DNA from: Gordonia mangrovi
Lineage (GTDB): Bacteria; Actinomycetota; Actinomycetes; Mycobacteriales; Mycobacteriaceae
Direction of reading: 5' to 3'
DNA length: 64,000 nucleotides
NCBI RefSeq assembly: GCF_024734075.1
Contig: NZ_CP102850.1
Location: 992,001 to 1,056,000, forward strand
Both the position numbers and the translations under genes were made by a program. Of the stretch, positions 19,238-29,234 are shown piece after piece. The stretch's first letter is position 1. The number at the start of each line of letters is the position of its first letter. The notes beneath the pieces were generated by a model that saw only the letters and a program-made list of their open reading frames with translations, was not told the origin of the DNA and did no database searches.

Positions 19238-19704
19238 CGTTGTATTTCCCACTCCCAGTTCGCATTTCCCGGAAATTGACGCAACAATCATTCCATGCGT
19301 CCCACCGGACGGCGCCACCCACCCACCTGTCCCGCCGCTCCATGCTGCGCGCGACCCTGGCCGGCACTGCTGCGCTCACCGTCGGCGCCTGCAGCTCCGT
19401 GTCGACCCGGGGCATCGGCACAGACACTTTTCCTGGGGTGCCTATCTCCCCAGCGTTGTGCCCGCGCCGTCGCAGGAGCCGCCGATCTCCCGGCTCGCCA
19501 CACTCGCCGCGATTCATCCCACCTACATTCACCGCTACGCCTTCATCGACGAGCCTGCACCCATCACCGACTTCGATGCCATCGCCATCGGAGGCGCCAC
19601 TCCACTGCTGACGTTGGAACCGGGCGTGGCCGACGGCGGCCCGAATCAACCGCAGTACTGACTACAGCGCCTCGAGAACGGCGCGTTCGATGACACGTTG
19701 CAGC
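19238..19704 (+). repeat. Direct repeat copy 1 (5' part of GH26-like gene)
   Basis: About 467 bases match 22533-22998 closely, starting ~57 bases before the ATG (CGTTGTAT, then CCCACTCCCAGTTCGCATTT) and ending at GACACGTTGCAGC, after which the two copies diverge. The duplicated unit therefore includes the upstream region as well as coding sequence. Confidence 0.9.
19295..19704 (+). pseudogene. Truncated, frameshifted duplicate of the GH26-like lipoprotein gene
   Basis: The first codons and the signal peptide region (RRSMLRATLAGTAAL) are copied from the intact gene at 22590. The frame then slips relative to that gene before resuming as PISRLATLAAIHPTYIHRYAF. A TCA-to-TGA change makes a stop just after the segment matching GPNQPQY, and the copy is cut off at 19704. 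No function is expected. With the intact gene it forms a pair of direct repeats around the rml genes, a plausible substrate for recombination. Confidence 0.88.
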
Positions 19705-20802
<1,098 letters not shown>

Positions 20803-20977
20803 CTAACAATAGCCCCATCTATTTCAACCTACGTTGAGAAAATGGCGCCGATGATCCGTTATCGCCCCGAATCACATCAGACCTACTCGCCGACCAGCAA
20901 CTCCTGCGACCTAAGTCACAGGGAGCCAGGGGAACTCACGGCTCGACATGGCGTTGACCAGCATTTACCCTCGACGC

Positions 20978-21853
20978 ATGCGCGGAATCATCCTTGCCGG
21001 GGGAACCGGGTCCCGACTACACCCCATCACGCAGGGCGTCAGTAAACAATTGGTCCCGGTTTACGACAAACCGATGATTTATTACCCATTGTCGACGCTC
21101 ATGCTCGCGGGTATCAGTGACATTCTGGTGATCACAACGCCGCACGATAGCCGCGCATTCCAGGGGCTCCTCGGAACTGGTGACCAGTTCGGCGTCAACA
21201 TCACGTACAAGACGCAGCCGTCGCCCGATGGTCTTGCGCAAGCGTTCACGCTCGGCGCCGATCACATCGGAGACGAGTCTGTCGCTTTGGTGCTCGGTGA
21301 CAACATCTTCTACGGGCCAGGACTTGGCAGCCAACTACAAGGTTTCGACCACCTGACCGGTGGCGCCGTCTTTGCCTACTGGGTTGCCAACCCCGAGGCC
21401 TACGGCGTTGTCGAGTTCGATGACAACGGGACCGCGATCTCGCTGGAGGAAAAACCAACAACGCCCAAATCCAACTACGCCGTTCCCGGCCTGTACTTCT
21501 ACGACAACGACGTTGTTGAGATTGCCAGAAATCTGAAGCCCAGTGCTCGAGGCGAATACGAGATCACCGACATCAACGCGCACTACCTGCGCGAGAGCAA
21601 TCTCGCGGTCAAGGTCCTGCCCCGCGGTACCGCATGGCTCGATACCGGCACCTTCGATTCGCTGCTCGATGCCGGCAACTTCGTCCGCACCGTGGAACAG
21701 CGTCAGGGACTCAAGATCGCGGTCCCCGAGGAGATCGCCTGGCGCAACGGGTTCATCAGTGATGAGGAACTCCGGGCTCGTGCCGAGAAGCTCCGCAAGT
21801 CCGGGTACGGCAACTATCTTCTCGAGATCCTCTCCCGCGGCAAAGAGTTCTGA
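20978..21853 (+). CDS. rmlA: Glucose-1-phosphate thymidylyltransferase
   Basis: 291 residues, complete. [20 protein letters not shown] is the nucleotidyl-transfer loop, followed by [34 protein letters not shown], and the typical RmlA end ([16 protein letters not shown]). It makes dTDP-glucose from dTTP and glucose-1-phosphate, the first step to dTDP-rhamnose, which Mycobacteriales need for the arabinogalactan linker. The ATG at 20978 fits the family start; an ATG ten codons earlier does not. It overlaps rmlC by one base (TGATG). Confidence 0.95.
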   Translation: MRGIILAGGTGSRLHPITQGVSKQLVPVYDKPMIYYPLSTLMLAGISDILVITTPHDSRAFQGLLGTGDQFGVNITYKTQPSPDGLAQAFTLGADHIGDESVALVLGDNIFYGPGLGSQLQGFDHLTGGAVFAYWVANPEAYGVVEFDDNGTAISLEEKPTTPKSNYAVPGLYFYDNDVVEIARNLKPSARGEYEITDINAHYLRESNLAVKVLPRGTAWLDTGTFDSLLDAGNFVRTVEQRQGLKIAVPEEIAWRNGFISDEELRARAEKLRKSGYGNYLLEILSRGKEF

Positions 21854-22469
21854 TGAAGATCCGTCCCCTCGCGATCGACGGCGCCTGGGAATTGACGCCG
21901 GTTCAGCACGGCGACGATCGCGGGCTGTTCGCCGAGGTGTTCAAGGGCGAACTTCTTGCCGAGGTGATCGGCCACCGGTTCGATCTGGCCAAGGTCAACC
22001 TCTCGGTGTCTGCCGCAGGAGTGCTGCGGGGCGTCCACTTCGCGGATGTTCCACCCGGACAAGCCGGTACGTCACGTGTCCGTCAGGTGCGATTCTCGAC
22101 GTGATCGTGGACATTCGCGTCGGCTCCCCTACCTTCGGAACCTACGACACCGTCGTGCTCGACGACGTCGACCGCAGAGCGGTCTATCTGTCCGAAGGTT
22201 TGGGTCACGCGTTCTGTTCGCTCGCCGACGGCTCCACTGTCACCTACCTGTGCAGCACCGGGTACAACCCATCGGCCGAACACGGCATCAATCCCCTCGA
22301 TCCGGAATTCGGCATCAAGTGGCCGACAACGGCGCGCGATGGAAGCCCACTCGTGTACGAGCTATCGGCGAAGGACACCAGCGCTCCGGGGCTCTCAGCT
22401 GCTCGGGAAACTGGACTGTTGCCGTCGTACGACGAGGTTGCTGAGTATCTGCGAACGCTGGCGTCGTGA
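21853..22469 (+). pseudogene. rmlC: dTDP-4-dehydrorhamnose 3,5-epimerase, frameshifted
   Basis: The first 70 residues follow RmlC (GDDRGLFAEVFKGE, then LRGVHFADVPPGQA with the active-site His). Near position 22060 the frame breaks, and the rest of the enzyme continues in another frame (YVTCPSGAILDVIVDIRVGSP, then LGHAFCSLADGSTVTYLCS, ending EYLRTLAS). The span is 617 bases; one restored base gives 205 residues, the normal RmlC length. The single-base loss could be real or a sequencing error. If real, this copy makes no epimerase. Confidence 0.85.
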
Positions 22470-22532
22470 CATAGTCGGCTCGGCCCTCTTCGTCGGCTTG
22501 GCGACAGGTACCGGTCGAGAACTTCCAACGGA

Positions 22533-22998
22533 CGTTGTATATCCCACTCCCAGTTCGCATTTCCGAGAAATAGACGCAACAATCAGACCATGCGTCCAGA
22601 CCCGAAGACGCCACCCACTCACCTGTCCCGCCGCTCCATGCTGCGCGCGACCCTGGCCGGCACTGCCGCGCTCACCGTCGGCGCCTGCAGCTCCGAGTCG
22701 ACCGGGGCGTCGGCACAAACGCGCTCGTGGGGTGCCTACATCCCCAGCGTGGTGCCGGCTCCGTCGCAGGAGTCGCCGATCTCCCGGCTCGCCACACTCG
22801 CCGAGACCCAGCCCAACTACATTCACCGCTACGCCTTCATCGACGAGCCCGCACCCACCACCGACTTCGACATCATCGCCGCTACGGGTGCCACTCCCCT
22901 GCTCACGCTGGAACCTGGCGTCGCCGACGGCGGCCCGAATCAGCCGCAATACTCACTGCAGCGCCTCACGAACGGCGCGTTTGACGACACGTTGCAGC
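22533..22998 (+). repeat. Direct repeat copy 2 (inside intact GH26-like gene)
   Basis: This is the partner of 19238-19704 in direct orientation. It covers ~57 bases of upstream sequence and the first ~136 codons of the GH26-like gene. The differences are point changes plus the one-base length difference that frameshifts copy 1. Confidence 0.9.
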
Positions 22999-23588
22999 GC
23001 TGGGCGTTTGAACTCACCTCCTGGAGCAAACCGCTACTGGTGCGGTTCGCCCCCAAGATGAACACCCCCTGGTATCCGTGGTCGATCGGCGTCAACGGCA
23101 ACAATCCCGAGCTCTACCGGGCCGCCTGGTCACGCATGCGCGCCCTGTTCGACATGGCCGGCACCGCCACCATCAAATTCGTATGGGCGCCGTACGCACT
23201 GACCGACCAGGCCGGCAGCTTCGTGGAGGCCTACCCCGACCCCGCCGAGGTCGACTACCTCGGCCTCGACGGCTACAACTGGGGTGATGTCACAGGCCAC
23301 CGGTGGACACTGCCGTCGGACCTGTTCGATCGCAGCCTCGAGATACTCACCTCCCTCGACGGTAACCATCCCATCCTGCTCACCGAAGTCGCCTGCGCCG
23401 CAGCCTGGCCCGGCCGCAAAGCCACCTGGATACGGGATCTGCGCACCGTCGTCGCCCAACAGCCCCGCGTCGAGGGATTGCTCTGGTATCAGGCCGAAGA
23501 CCGCGACCGCGACTGGCGGTTCAACACCACCGACGACAGCATCCGCGCCTTCCGCAGCATGCTCGCCCAACTGATCAGCCGCACCTGA
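22590..23588 (+). CDS. GH26-like lipoprotein lacking the acid/base glutamate
   Basis: 332 residues. SRRSMLRATLAGTAALTVGAC is a Tat-like signal with lipobox, lipidated at Cys33. The body follows GH26 endo-mannanases: WGAYIPS, HRYAFIDEP, LLTLEPG, VRFAPKMNTPWYPW, KFVWAPY, DYLGLDGYNW and HPILLTEVA. The nucleophile glutamate is present (Glu266), but the family's acid/base motif HEMN reads PKMN here, with Lys156 in place of Glu. It may be a polysaccharide-binding or altered enzyme. It follows the broken rmlC; an incomplete copy of its 5' part lies upstream of the rml genes. Confidence 0.8.
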   Translation: MRPDPKTPPTHLSRRSMLRATLAGTAALTVGACSSESTGASAQTRSWGAYIPSVVPAPSQESPISRLATLAETQPNYIHRYAFIDEPAPTTDFDIIAATGATPLLTLEPGVADGGPNQPQYSLQRLTNGAFDDTLQRWAFELTSWSKPLLVRFAPKMNTPWYPWSIGVNGNNPELYRAAWSRMRALFDMAGTATIKFVWAPYALTDQAGSFVEAYPDPAEVDYLGLDGYNWGDVTGHRWTLPSDLFDRSLEILTSLDGNHPILLTEVACAAAWPGRKATWIRDLRTVVAQQPRVEGLLWYQAEDRDRDWRFNTTDDSIRAFRSMLAQLISRT

Positions 23589-23675
23589 CCGGACCGCGCA
23601 CTCTCCGACGAAGGAGTCGCGCATGACCTGCGAGTCAACCACGCCGCACTCCTCGCCTGATCTATCCTTGGCGTC

Positions 23676-24026
23676 GTGACTGATGACCTCGTTGTGGGAG
23701 GGTATGCACTCGCTCTAATACTCCAGCTCATTGGTGCGGTGCTGGTAGCGCGCGATATCTGGACCGATCAGCAAGCACTGAGGGACTCGCTCCGGGCGCT
23801 CGATGAGACTGAACAGCTTCAGGGGTACAGCCCGGCGCCCGGTTTTCTCGTCAGTGGAATCGTTGGCGCGCAGGATGCTAGGCGTATGGCTAGGGCGCAG
23901 ATCCTTGAAGACTTCACTGTCGATCGAGTACAGACTGGGTTCCGAAGTCGCTGGATCGGAGCTCTAGTCGTGGGAGTTGGAGTGGTTCTCGGGGGAGCTG
24001 CAAGCATCGCCAGCATGTATGCCTAA
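23676..24026 (+). CDS. Small two-helix membrane protein
   Basis: 116 residues from a GTG start. There is a hydrophobic helix at residues ~7-25 (GGYALALILQLIGAVLVA) and another at ~93-115 (WIGALVVGVGVVLGGAASIASM), with a charged segment between them. I do not recognise a family. The ends of adjacent genes and IS21 remains suggest an accessory locus. Confidence 0.6.
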   Translation: MTDDLVVGGYALALILQLIGAVLVARDIWTDQQALRDSLRALDETEQLQGYSPAPGFLVSGIVGAQDARRMARAQILEDFTVDRVQTGFRSRWIGALVVGVGVVLGGAASIASMYA

Positions 24027-24160
24027 TCCCGCCCATAACGCCCGAATCTGGTGGGGTTCTTGCTGGGTAGCTGCTTCGCTGACTCCGTCCCGAACCCTGA
24101 CTATCGGATGCGAATGGCTATGACAAACGCCCCCATTGGTGGCCGTGACTAGGCTCAAGA

Positions 24161-24194
24161 AAATTCCCCAGGTGTGCTCATTTGAAATTCCCCA
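24161..24194. repeat. IS21-type terminal repeats
   Basis: AAATTCCCCA occurs at 24161-24170 and again at 24185-24194, just outside the istB remnant. Closely spaced short repeats at the element end are typical transposase-binding sites of IS21-family ends, so this is probably one end of the former element. Confidence 0.55.
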
Positions 24195-24487
24195 CCCGTG
24201 GGCGGCACCTACTGTAGCGTCCGCCGGGTTGATGCGGTGGCGGTGCGTTGGTTTTGGGTGCGTGGTGGTCGCGTAGCCGGTAGGAGTCACCGTCGAGTTC
24301 GAGCACGACCGAGCGGTGCAGCAGGCGGTCGAGCATGGCCGCAGCGACAGTGGTGTCGCCGAGGACCTCACCCCATTCGGCGACGGACCGGTTGGTGGTG
24401 ATGACGATGCCGGTTTTCAAATAGCGTTGTGCCACAACTTGAAACAGTGCTGACGCGGCTTCGGCCGGCAAGGGTAGGTAGCCGATT
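24178..24487 (-). pseudogene. istB: IstB fragment of an IS21-family element
   Basis: About 100 residues of the IstB ATP-binding helper's C-terminal half are left: GYLPLPAEAASALFQVV, GIVITTNRSVAEWGEVLGD and DRLLHRSVVLELDGDSYRLRD. The fragment begins at the Walker B region, where the family's aspartate-glutamate pair is already replaced by junction sequence. The Walker A half and the IstA transposase are missing. The deletion joins it to the end of a plus-strand gene. Confidence 0.85.
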
Positions 24488-24518
24488 GACGCCGGTCTCC
24501 TTGCCGAATCGTGGCGCC

Positions 24519-24613
24519 AGCAGCCGGGAACACCGATGTACGGCAAGAACTTCGACGTCGAAAAGAAGCTGAAGGCGCTGGCCGAGGCATCGCCGGAGCG
24601 TTCTGCGGAGTAG
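24519..24613 (+). pseudogene. 3' end of an unidentified gene left after IS21 deletion
   Basis: One plus-strand frame reads QQPGTPMYGKNFDVEKKLKA, then ALAEASPERSAE and a stop, directly before a strong hairpin terminator. The helical, charged tail and the correctly placed terminator suggest a genuine gene end whose 5' part was replaced by the IS21 remnant. Family not recognised. Confidence 0.5.
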
Positions 24614-24629
24614 CGGGCCTGACACCGCA

Positions 24630-24658
24630 ACGGGCCCGACTCCGTGAGTCGGGCCCGT
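24630..24658. terminator. Strong hairpin, likely bidirectional terminator
   Basis: A perfect 12-bp stem ACGGGCCCGACT / AGTCGGGCCCGT with a 5-base loop (CCGTG). It lies between a plus-strand gene end (24613) and a minus-strand gene end (24675), the position expected of a shared terminator. There is only a minimal T tract. Confidence 0.8.
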
Positions 24659-24674
24659 TCGCGATCGTCGATAC

Positions 24675-25139
24675 CTAGCCGGTCGCGGCTGCAGCCAAAT
24701 TGCCGAGCGTGTCCTCAAGCTGATCCTCGGAGACCAGCGGGAACTTCACCTTCTCGAGAAGGTCCTTGTCGGTGACCTTCGACCAGTCGTAGGTGTGCCG
24801 CACGAGAGTGGTACTCGGCCCCTGTGATTCCAGCTCCCAGAGCCATTCCCACCCGGGCGGCTCGGTGCCGGCCGGTGCGGTCTGCCAGGCGAGCAGCTTG
24901 TCCTTGGCGTACCCGGTGACGTGGTTGTCGGTCTGGTAGTCGCCGCCCATGTGGGGGCCATTCATGTTCATGGTGAAGACGTCGCCCACCTGCTGGATGC
25001 GATCGGCGTGGTCGACGCTGCGCACGAACCCAGATCCGTCGAGGTCGGGATGACGTTCGGGATTGCTCAGCACATCGAACACGGCGTCAACGGGCAGATC
25101 GATGACTCGTTCGACTGTGACACTCGTTTGATCACTCAT
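24675..25139 (-). CDS. SRPBCC (START/polyketide-cyclase-like) protein
   Basis: 154 residues, typical for the family. The start VTVERVIDLPVDAVFDVLSNPERHPDLDG, a central VGDVFTMNMNG and the strand WEWLWELE fit the helix-grip fold that binds hydrophobic ligands. The long C-terminal helix ends TLGNLAAAATG. The ligand is unknown. A single gene with its own terminator downstream. Confidence 0.85.
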   Translation of the reverse strand: MSDQTSVTVERVIDLPVDAVFDVLSNPERHPDLDGSGFVRSVDHADRIQQVGDVFTMNMNGPHMGGDYQTDNHVTGYAKDKLLAWQTAPAGTEPPGWEWLWELESQGPSTTLVRHTYDWSKVTDKDLLEKVKFPLVSEDQLEDTLGNLAAAATG

Positions 25140-25235
25140 ACCTCCACCGTGCCGAAAGAATGACAGTCCAGCAACGACACGTGACCCGAGGTCTGCGCTG
25201 GGCGCCGCCCACAGCCCGTCGCTGAGCGTTCCGCG

Positions 25236-25416
25236 GAACGTCGACCCGCCGTGTGCAGCTCACCGACGTCCTGGCCGCCGCGGTCGCCCTCGGCGCCGCA
25301 CTGATCGCCACCGCCAACCGCAACGACTTCCCCGGTGACGCCTGCGACCCGCACGGAATCGCCGCAGTACGCCCGGACGACTTTCTCCTCGATCGGCTCG
25401 TTCTCGACACCCAAGA
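25236..25416 (+). pseudogene. Deletion scar of an excisionase-type antitoxin / PIN toxin pair
   Basis: About 35 bases (GTCGAC...GTGCAGCTCACCGACGTCCTGGCC) match the end of the HTH antitoxin gene at 32733-32764. The frame then continues straight into the C-terminal third of a PIN toxin: LAAAVALGAALIATANRNDF, then HGIAAVRPDDFLLDRL. The toxin's N-terminal two thirds and the antitoxin's two ends are missing. The join lies in CGTCCTGGCC, which both parent genes carry, so a short-homology deletion fused them. It is non-functional, and its 3' end runs into the convergent cyclase gene. Confidence 0.7.
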
Positions 25417-28400
25417 TCAGGACATCCCATCCACCATCGCCTGCGCCCACGCGATATGCCCCTCGAAGCCCAGCGATTCCGCCATCGCGAAATAACGGGC
25501 CGCCACGTCGCGGAAGGCGTCATCGTCGCACCGGGCACGCGCCACCAACGCCTGTGCGTGCAGCAGCGTGATGTCGGGGACCGCCGAGCCGTCCTCCCGC
25601 GGTAGATCTGCCAGCCAGTTGATCGCCGCCTGCGCCTCGGCGAGGTCATCGGCGCCGCCGCGCTCCACCAGTGCCTCGACCAGTAGGCCGGTGCTCGCGA
25701 CACCCCACCCCGGTCGTCCCTGCCGGTGCAGGGTGTGCACGGCGTCGCGCATCGCGGGTATCGCGGCAGCACGGTCGCCGCGCCTGGCCCGCTCGCGTCC
25801 GGCGAACACCTCGGCGACCGGGAGCAGCGACGGCGCATAGTCGTGCAGCGGACCGAGCGCGGCCGTCAGCAGCTCCAACCCGCGGTCCCGGTCGGCCGCC
25901 GATTCCCGGCAGAGCAGCGTCACGCCCAACACGAGTTGGGCTCCGGCCAGCCCGTAGTCGTTGCTGGTCTCGCGGGCGTATCGGTCGGCGGCCTGCATGG
26001 TCTGCAGCATCGGGTCGTCGGCCCGCATCGCCCCGTAGATCAACGCCAGACCCGACGTCCAGCACACGACGAGAGTGAGCGTGGCCGGGTCGCTGGTGCG
26101 CGCCATCTCGGCGCTGTCGTGGAAGTCCTCCCGCCACCCGGGACGGCCGAGCCACCATCGGGCCGCGCCGCGGAAGGCCACCGCCACCGCCAGCGGCGAC
26201 CCCAGACCGAACGCCGATCCCTTGGTGAGATCTCCGCCGGCCAGATCGACGACGGTCTGCGCCAATCGCAGGATCTCACCGAACTTCCCGACGTTGAACC
26301 AATTGACGAACGCCACGAACGCCAAACCCACGGTCAGGTCGGGATCGCCGATCGACTCCAGCAACTCCATCTGTTCGGCCGCCAGCCTTGACCCCTCCTC
26401 GGGCCGCCCGGCGTACAAGAGTTCGGCGGCGAGTCCGCTCATCCCGATGGCCAACGACACCTTGTCCCCGCCTGCGGTGCACAACTCACGCAGTTCGGTG
26501 AACCGACCACACGTCTCCTGCACCGGCCGGGCCTGCCAGTCGGTGGCGCACAACATGGAGCGGGGCACGATGCGCATCGACAGCAGTTCGGGGTCGTCGC
26601 CGGGAAGCCGGTCGGCGATCTGGCACGCCCGCTCCCAGCTGATCCGGGCGGCGCCGAGGTCACGGCCGGACGCCCACCCGGCCGCCCGCATATGCCACCC
26701 GTAGGCCGCGTGCAGATCGCCGGCCGCCTGCAGGTGTTGGGCGATCCGCGCCGCATTCCCGTCCCCCGACGCCGCCGCACGTTTCTCGATCGCGGCGGCC
26801 AGGCGGCGGTGCCAGTCGGCGCGGTCGGATCGCAGCTGGGATTCGTAGGCCACCGCACGGATCAGCGGGTGACGAAAGATGTACTCAGCCCCCGGTGCGA
26901 ACCGCACAGGCTCCACCAACTCCGCACTCACCAGCTCATCGAGCTGCGGGTCGATACCCAACTCGACGAGCAGATCCGCGTCGAAGTGCTCCCCGATCGC
27001 CGAGGCCGCATGCAGCGTCTGTTTGGCCGACCAGCCCAGCAGATCGACGCGGGCCTCGATGGCCGCCTGCACCGTGACCGGCACACTCACCTCGGTCACA
27101 TCGACCCGGCAGGTCAGACGCCCCCGCGCACCGGACAACACGGTGCGCTGCACCAACTCCCGCACCATCTCCTGGGCGAAGAACGGGTTCCCCGCCGAAC
27201 GCGCGGTGATGACGGCCGACAGCTCAGTGACCGACGGATCGCTGCCCAGCAGCTCGGCCACCAGCGACTCTGTCTCCGAACCACCCAGTGGGGCAATCGT
27301 TATCGTCTGGGCACCCGGTATCTGCAGCAGCGTCCCCCGGTACTCCGGGCGGGAAGTGATCAGCACGATCGTCGGGGTGCCCGGAACGGCGGCGAGCAGG
27401 TCGGCGAGCAGGGACTCGCTGACGGCATCGATCCATTGGGCGTCGTCGACGATGAACAGCAGCGGGTCGGTCCGGGACCGGGTGGTGGCGTTGATCAGCG
27501 CCGTCAGCCGGCGTCGTCGTGCGTCCGGGTTGATGTGGGGCACCGGCACATCGGGGTCGGCGATGCCCAGCATCTCGTCGAGCAGCAGCAGGTCGTCGGG
27601 GTCGGCCTGCCCGATCCGGTCCCGGACCCGGGCCCGGGCGGCGTCCGCAGCCAGGTCGGTCACGCCCAGGCCGGCGCGCAGCAGTCGGGTCGCGGTATGC
27701 AACGGGACCTCACGGGCATGCGATTCGCAGGACACCCACCCGACCCCGATGCCGCGGCCGGCCGCCCTACCTGCGACTTCCCTCGCCACCCGGCTCTTGC
27801 CGATGCCCGGCGGTCCCACCACGTGCACCACCGCTCCGCGGCCACCCACCGCCTGGTCCAGCAGCGCTTCGAGCGCCGCCATCTCCCAGCGTCGGCCGAC
27901 GAAGGTGGTGTCGGTGCGGGCTGGCGCCATCGCCGCCGGGCCGATCGCCAGTAGCCGGCGGGCGCACACCGGCGCGTCGGCACCCTTGACCCGCACCCGC
28001 TCGGATTCGGCCAGCACGGCCACGTGTTCCACCAGCCGTGCGGTCGACTCCGACAACAGCACCCCGCCCGGCGGCGCCACCGACTCCATCCGTTGGGCGA
28101 ACCCGACCGCTTCGCCGACAGCGCCGTAACCCAATGACCCGGAACCGATCTCACCGACGATCACCTGCCCGGAGTTCACGCCCACCCGCAGCCCCAGGTC
28201 GACATCGTCGCGGCGATGCACCTCGGCGGCCAACTCCCCGACCCGTTCCTGGATGTCCAGGGCGGCCAGGCAGGCCCGCACGGCGTGATCCTCCAACGCC
28301 AGCGGCGCGCCGAACACCGCCATCACGCCGTCCCCGGTGTACTCGACGGTCCCGCCATAGTGTTCGGCCGCCGACGCCGACTGCTCGGCGAGTTCGGTCA

Positions 28401-28596
28401 TGACCTCGCGGAAACGCTCCGCGTCGAGCACGGCGGCCAACCCCATCGACCGCACCACATCGGCGAACAGGACCGTCACCTGCTTGAACTCGGCGGGTTC
28501 GGCAGCAACACCGGTCGGCGCACCGCATCGGTCGCAGAATCGGGCCCCGGCGCGCAGCCGGGTGCCGCAGGCCCCGCACACCACCGCTGCCGCCAT
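25417..28596 (-). CDS. Class III nucleotidyl cyclase fused to AAA-type ATPase and TPR region
   Basis: 1,059 residues. A zinc ribbon (CGACGTRLRAG with CDRCG, residues 9-25) precedes a class III cyclase domain: VTVLFADVVRSMG and YTGDGVMAVFGAP hold the metal aspartates, and RVGVNSGQVIVGEIG the transition-state region. Then comes a P-loop ATPase (GPPGIGKSRVARE; Walker B LLFIVDDAQWID) and ~500 residues of helical TPR-like repeats. It resembles the large mycobacterial cyclase-ATPase regulators such as Rv1358/Rv0891c-type proteins but lacks a LuxR tail. It is probably a signal-integrating regulator; whether it makes cAMP is not known. Confidence 0.9.
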   Translation of the reverse strand: MAAAVVCGACGTRLRAGARFCDRCGAPTGVAAEPAEFKQVTVLFADVVRSMGLAAVLDAERFREVMTELAEQSASAAEHYGGTVEYTGDGVMAVFGAPLALEDHAVRACLAALDIQERVGELAAEVHRRDDVDLGLRVGVNSGQVIVGEIGSGSLGYGAVGEAVGFAQRMESVAPPGGVLLSESTARLVEHVAVLAESERVRVKGADAPVCARRLLAIGPAAMAPARTDTTFVGRRWEMAALEALLDQAVGGRGAVVHVVGPPGIGKSRVAREVAGRAAGRGIGVGWVSCESHAREVPLHTATRLLRAGLGVTDLAADAARARVRDRIGQADPDDLLLLDEMLGIADPDVPVPHINPDARRRRLTALINATTRSRTDPLLFIVDDAQWIDAVSESLLADLLAAVPGTPTIVLITSRPEYRGTLLQIPGAQTITIAPLGGSETESLVAELLGSDPSVTELSAVITARSAGNPFFAQEMVRELVQRTVLSGARGRLTCRVDVTEVSVPVTVQAAIEARVDLLGWSAKQTLHAASAIGEHFDADLLVELGIDPQLDELVSAELVEPVRFAPGAEYIFRHPLIRAVAYESQLRSDRADWHRRLAAAIEKRAAASGDGNAARIAQHLQAAGDLHAAYGWHMRAAGWASGRDLGAARISWERACQIADRLPGDDPELLSMRIVPRSMLCATDWQARPVQETCGRFTELRELCTAGGDKVSLAIGMSGLAAELLYAGRPEEGSRLAAEQMELLESIGDPDLTVGLAFVAFVNWFNVGKFGEILRLAQTVVDLAGGDLTKGSAFGLGSPLAVAVAFRGAARWWLGRPGWREDFHDSAEMARTSDPATLTLVVCWTSGLALIYGAMRADDPMLQTMQAADRYARETSNDYGLAGAQLVLGVTLLCRESAADRDRGLELLTAALGPLHDYAPSLLPVAEVFAGRERARRGDRAAAIPAMRDAVHTLHRQGRPGWGVASTGLLVEALVERGGADDLAEAQAAINWLADLPREDGSAVPDITLLHAQALVARARCDDDAFRDVAARYFAMAESLGFEGHIAWAQAMVDGMS

Positions 28597-28756
28597 CCGA
28601 GCACCACCGATCCACCGGTCGATCGCCCCGGATGCAACACTACGGCGCCCGCTGATGGCACGGTTTGTGCTTGCCGCAACCGGCTACGGAGTCACGGTCG
28701 GATCGATGCGCTGGACGTGATGGGAGAGCTGGCGGTGGTCGGCCCCGGTGCTGCGA

Positions 28757-29149
28757 TCAGTAGCAGGCGTCGTCGGGAATCGTTCCGGCGGTGTCGGTGG
28801 CATGGGCACCGTGACCGCATCCCGGTGTGAACACCTTGAGGCCCAGCCCGGGCGGTGTCGGGCCGTAGTCGGTCGGGATGCCGGCGCCGCCGAAGAACCC
28901 GTCGAGCGATTCACCGAAGGCCCCCGGGGTGTTGCCGTCCTGTTGTGCGACACCGGAGGTCACCTCGCCGGGAGGCAGGGGGCCGCCGTCCGGGTTGTAG
29001 TCGGGGTTGACCGCACCGATCACCTCGCCGGTGTGCCCCGGGATACCGCCGGCACCCAGCCCGTTGCCGGTGTCGGCCGCTGCCGCGCCGGCGAATGGCA
29101 CGGACACGGCTGCCGCCGCGACCGCGACGACGAACAGTCTCTTCAACAT
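28757..29149 (-). CDS. Small secreted protein with Sec signal peptide
   Basis: 130 residues. MLKRLFVVAVAAAAVSVPFAG is a clear signal peptide, probably cut after GAAAA. The mature part is rich in Gly, Pro and Asp with no recognised domain, and holds two cysteines near the end. AGGAG seven bases before the ATG at 29149 fixes the start; an upstream in-frame ATG would add 59 non-protein-like residues. It lies between two large regulators on the same strand. Confidence 0.75.
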   Translation of the reverse strand: MLKRLFVVAVAAAAVSVPFAGAAAADTGNGLGAGGIPGHTGEVIGAVNPDYNPDGGPLPPGEVTSGVAQQDGNTPGAFGESLDGFFGGAGIPTDYGPTPPGLGLKVFTPGCGHGAHATDTAGTIPDDACY

Positions 29150-29234
29150 CTTCGGACTCCTCTCGGTGGCTGCGAGCCGGACGACCCACAAGGGAATCGT
29201 CGTCGCGGTCCGGGAGGGCGAGCTCAGTAGCGTG

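Noticed and set aside
25568..28129. Several plus-strand frames of 90-420 codons
   Set aside because: All are antisense to the cyclase-ATPase gene, whose motifs are intact in order.
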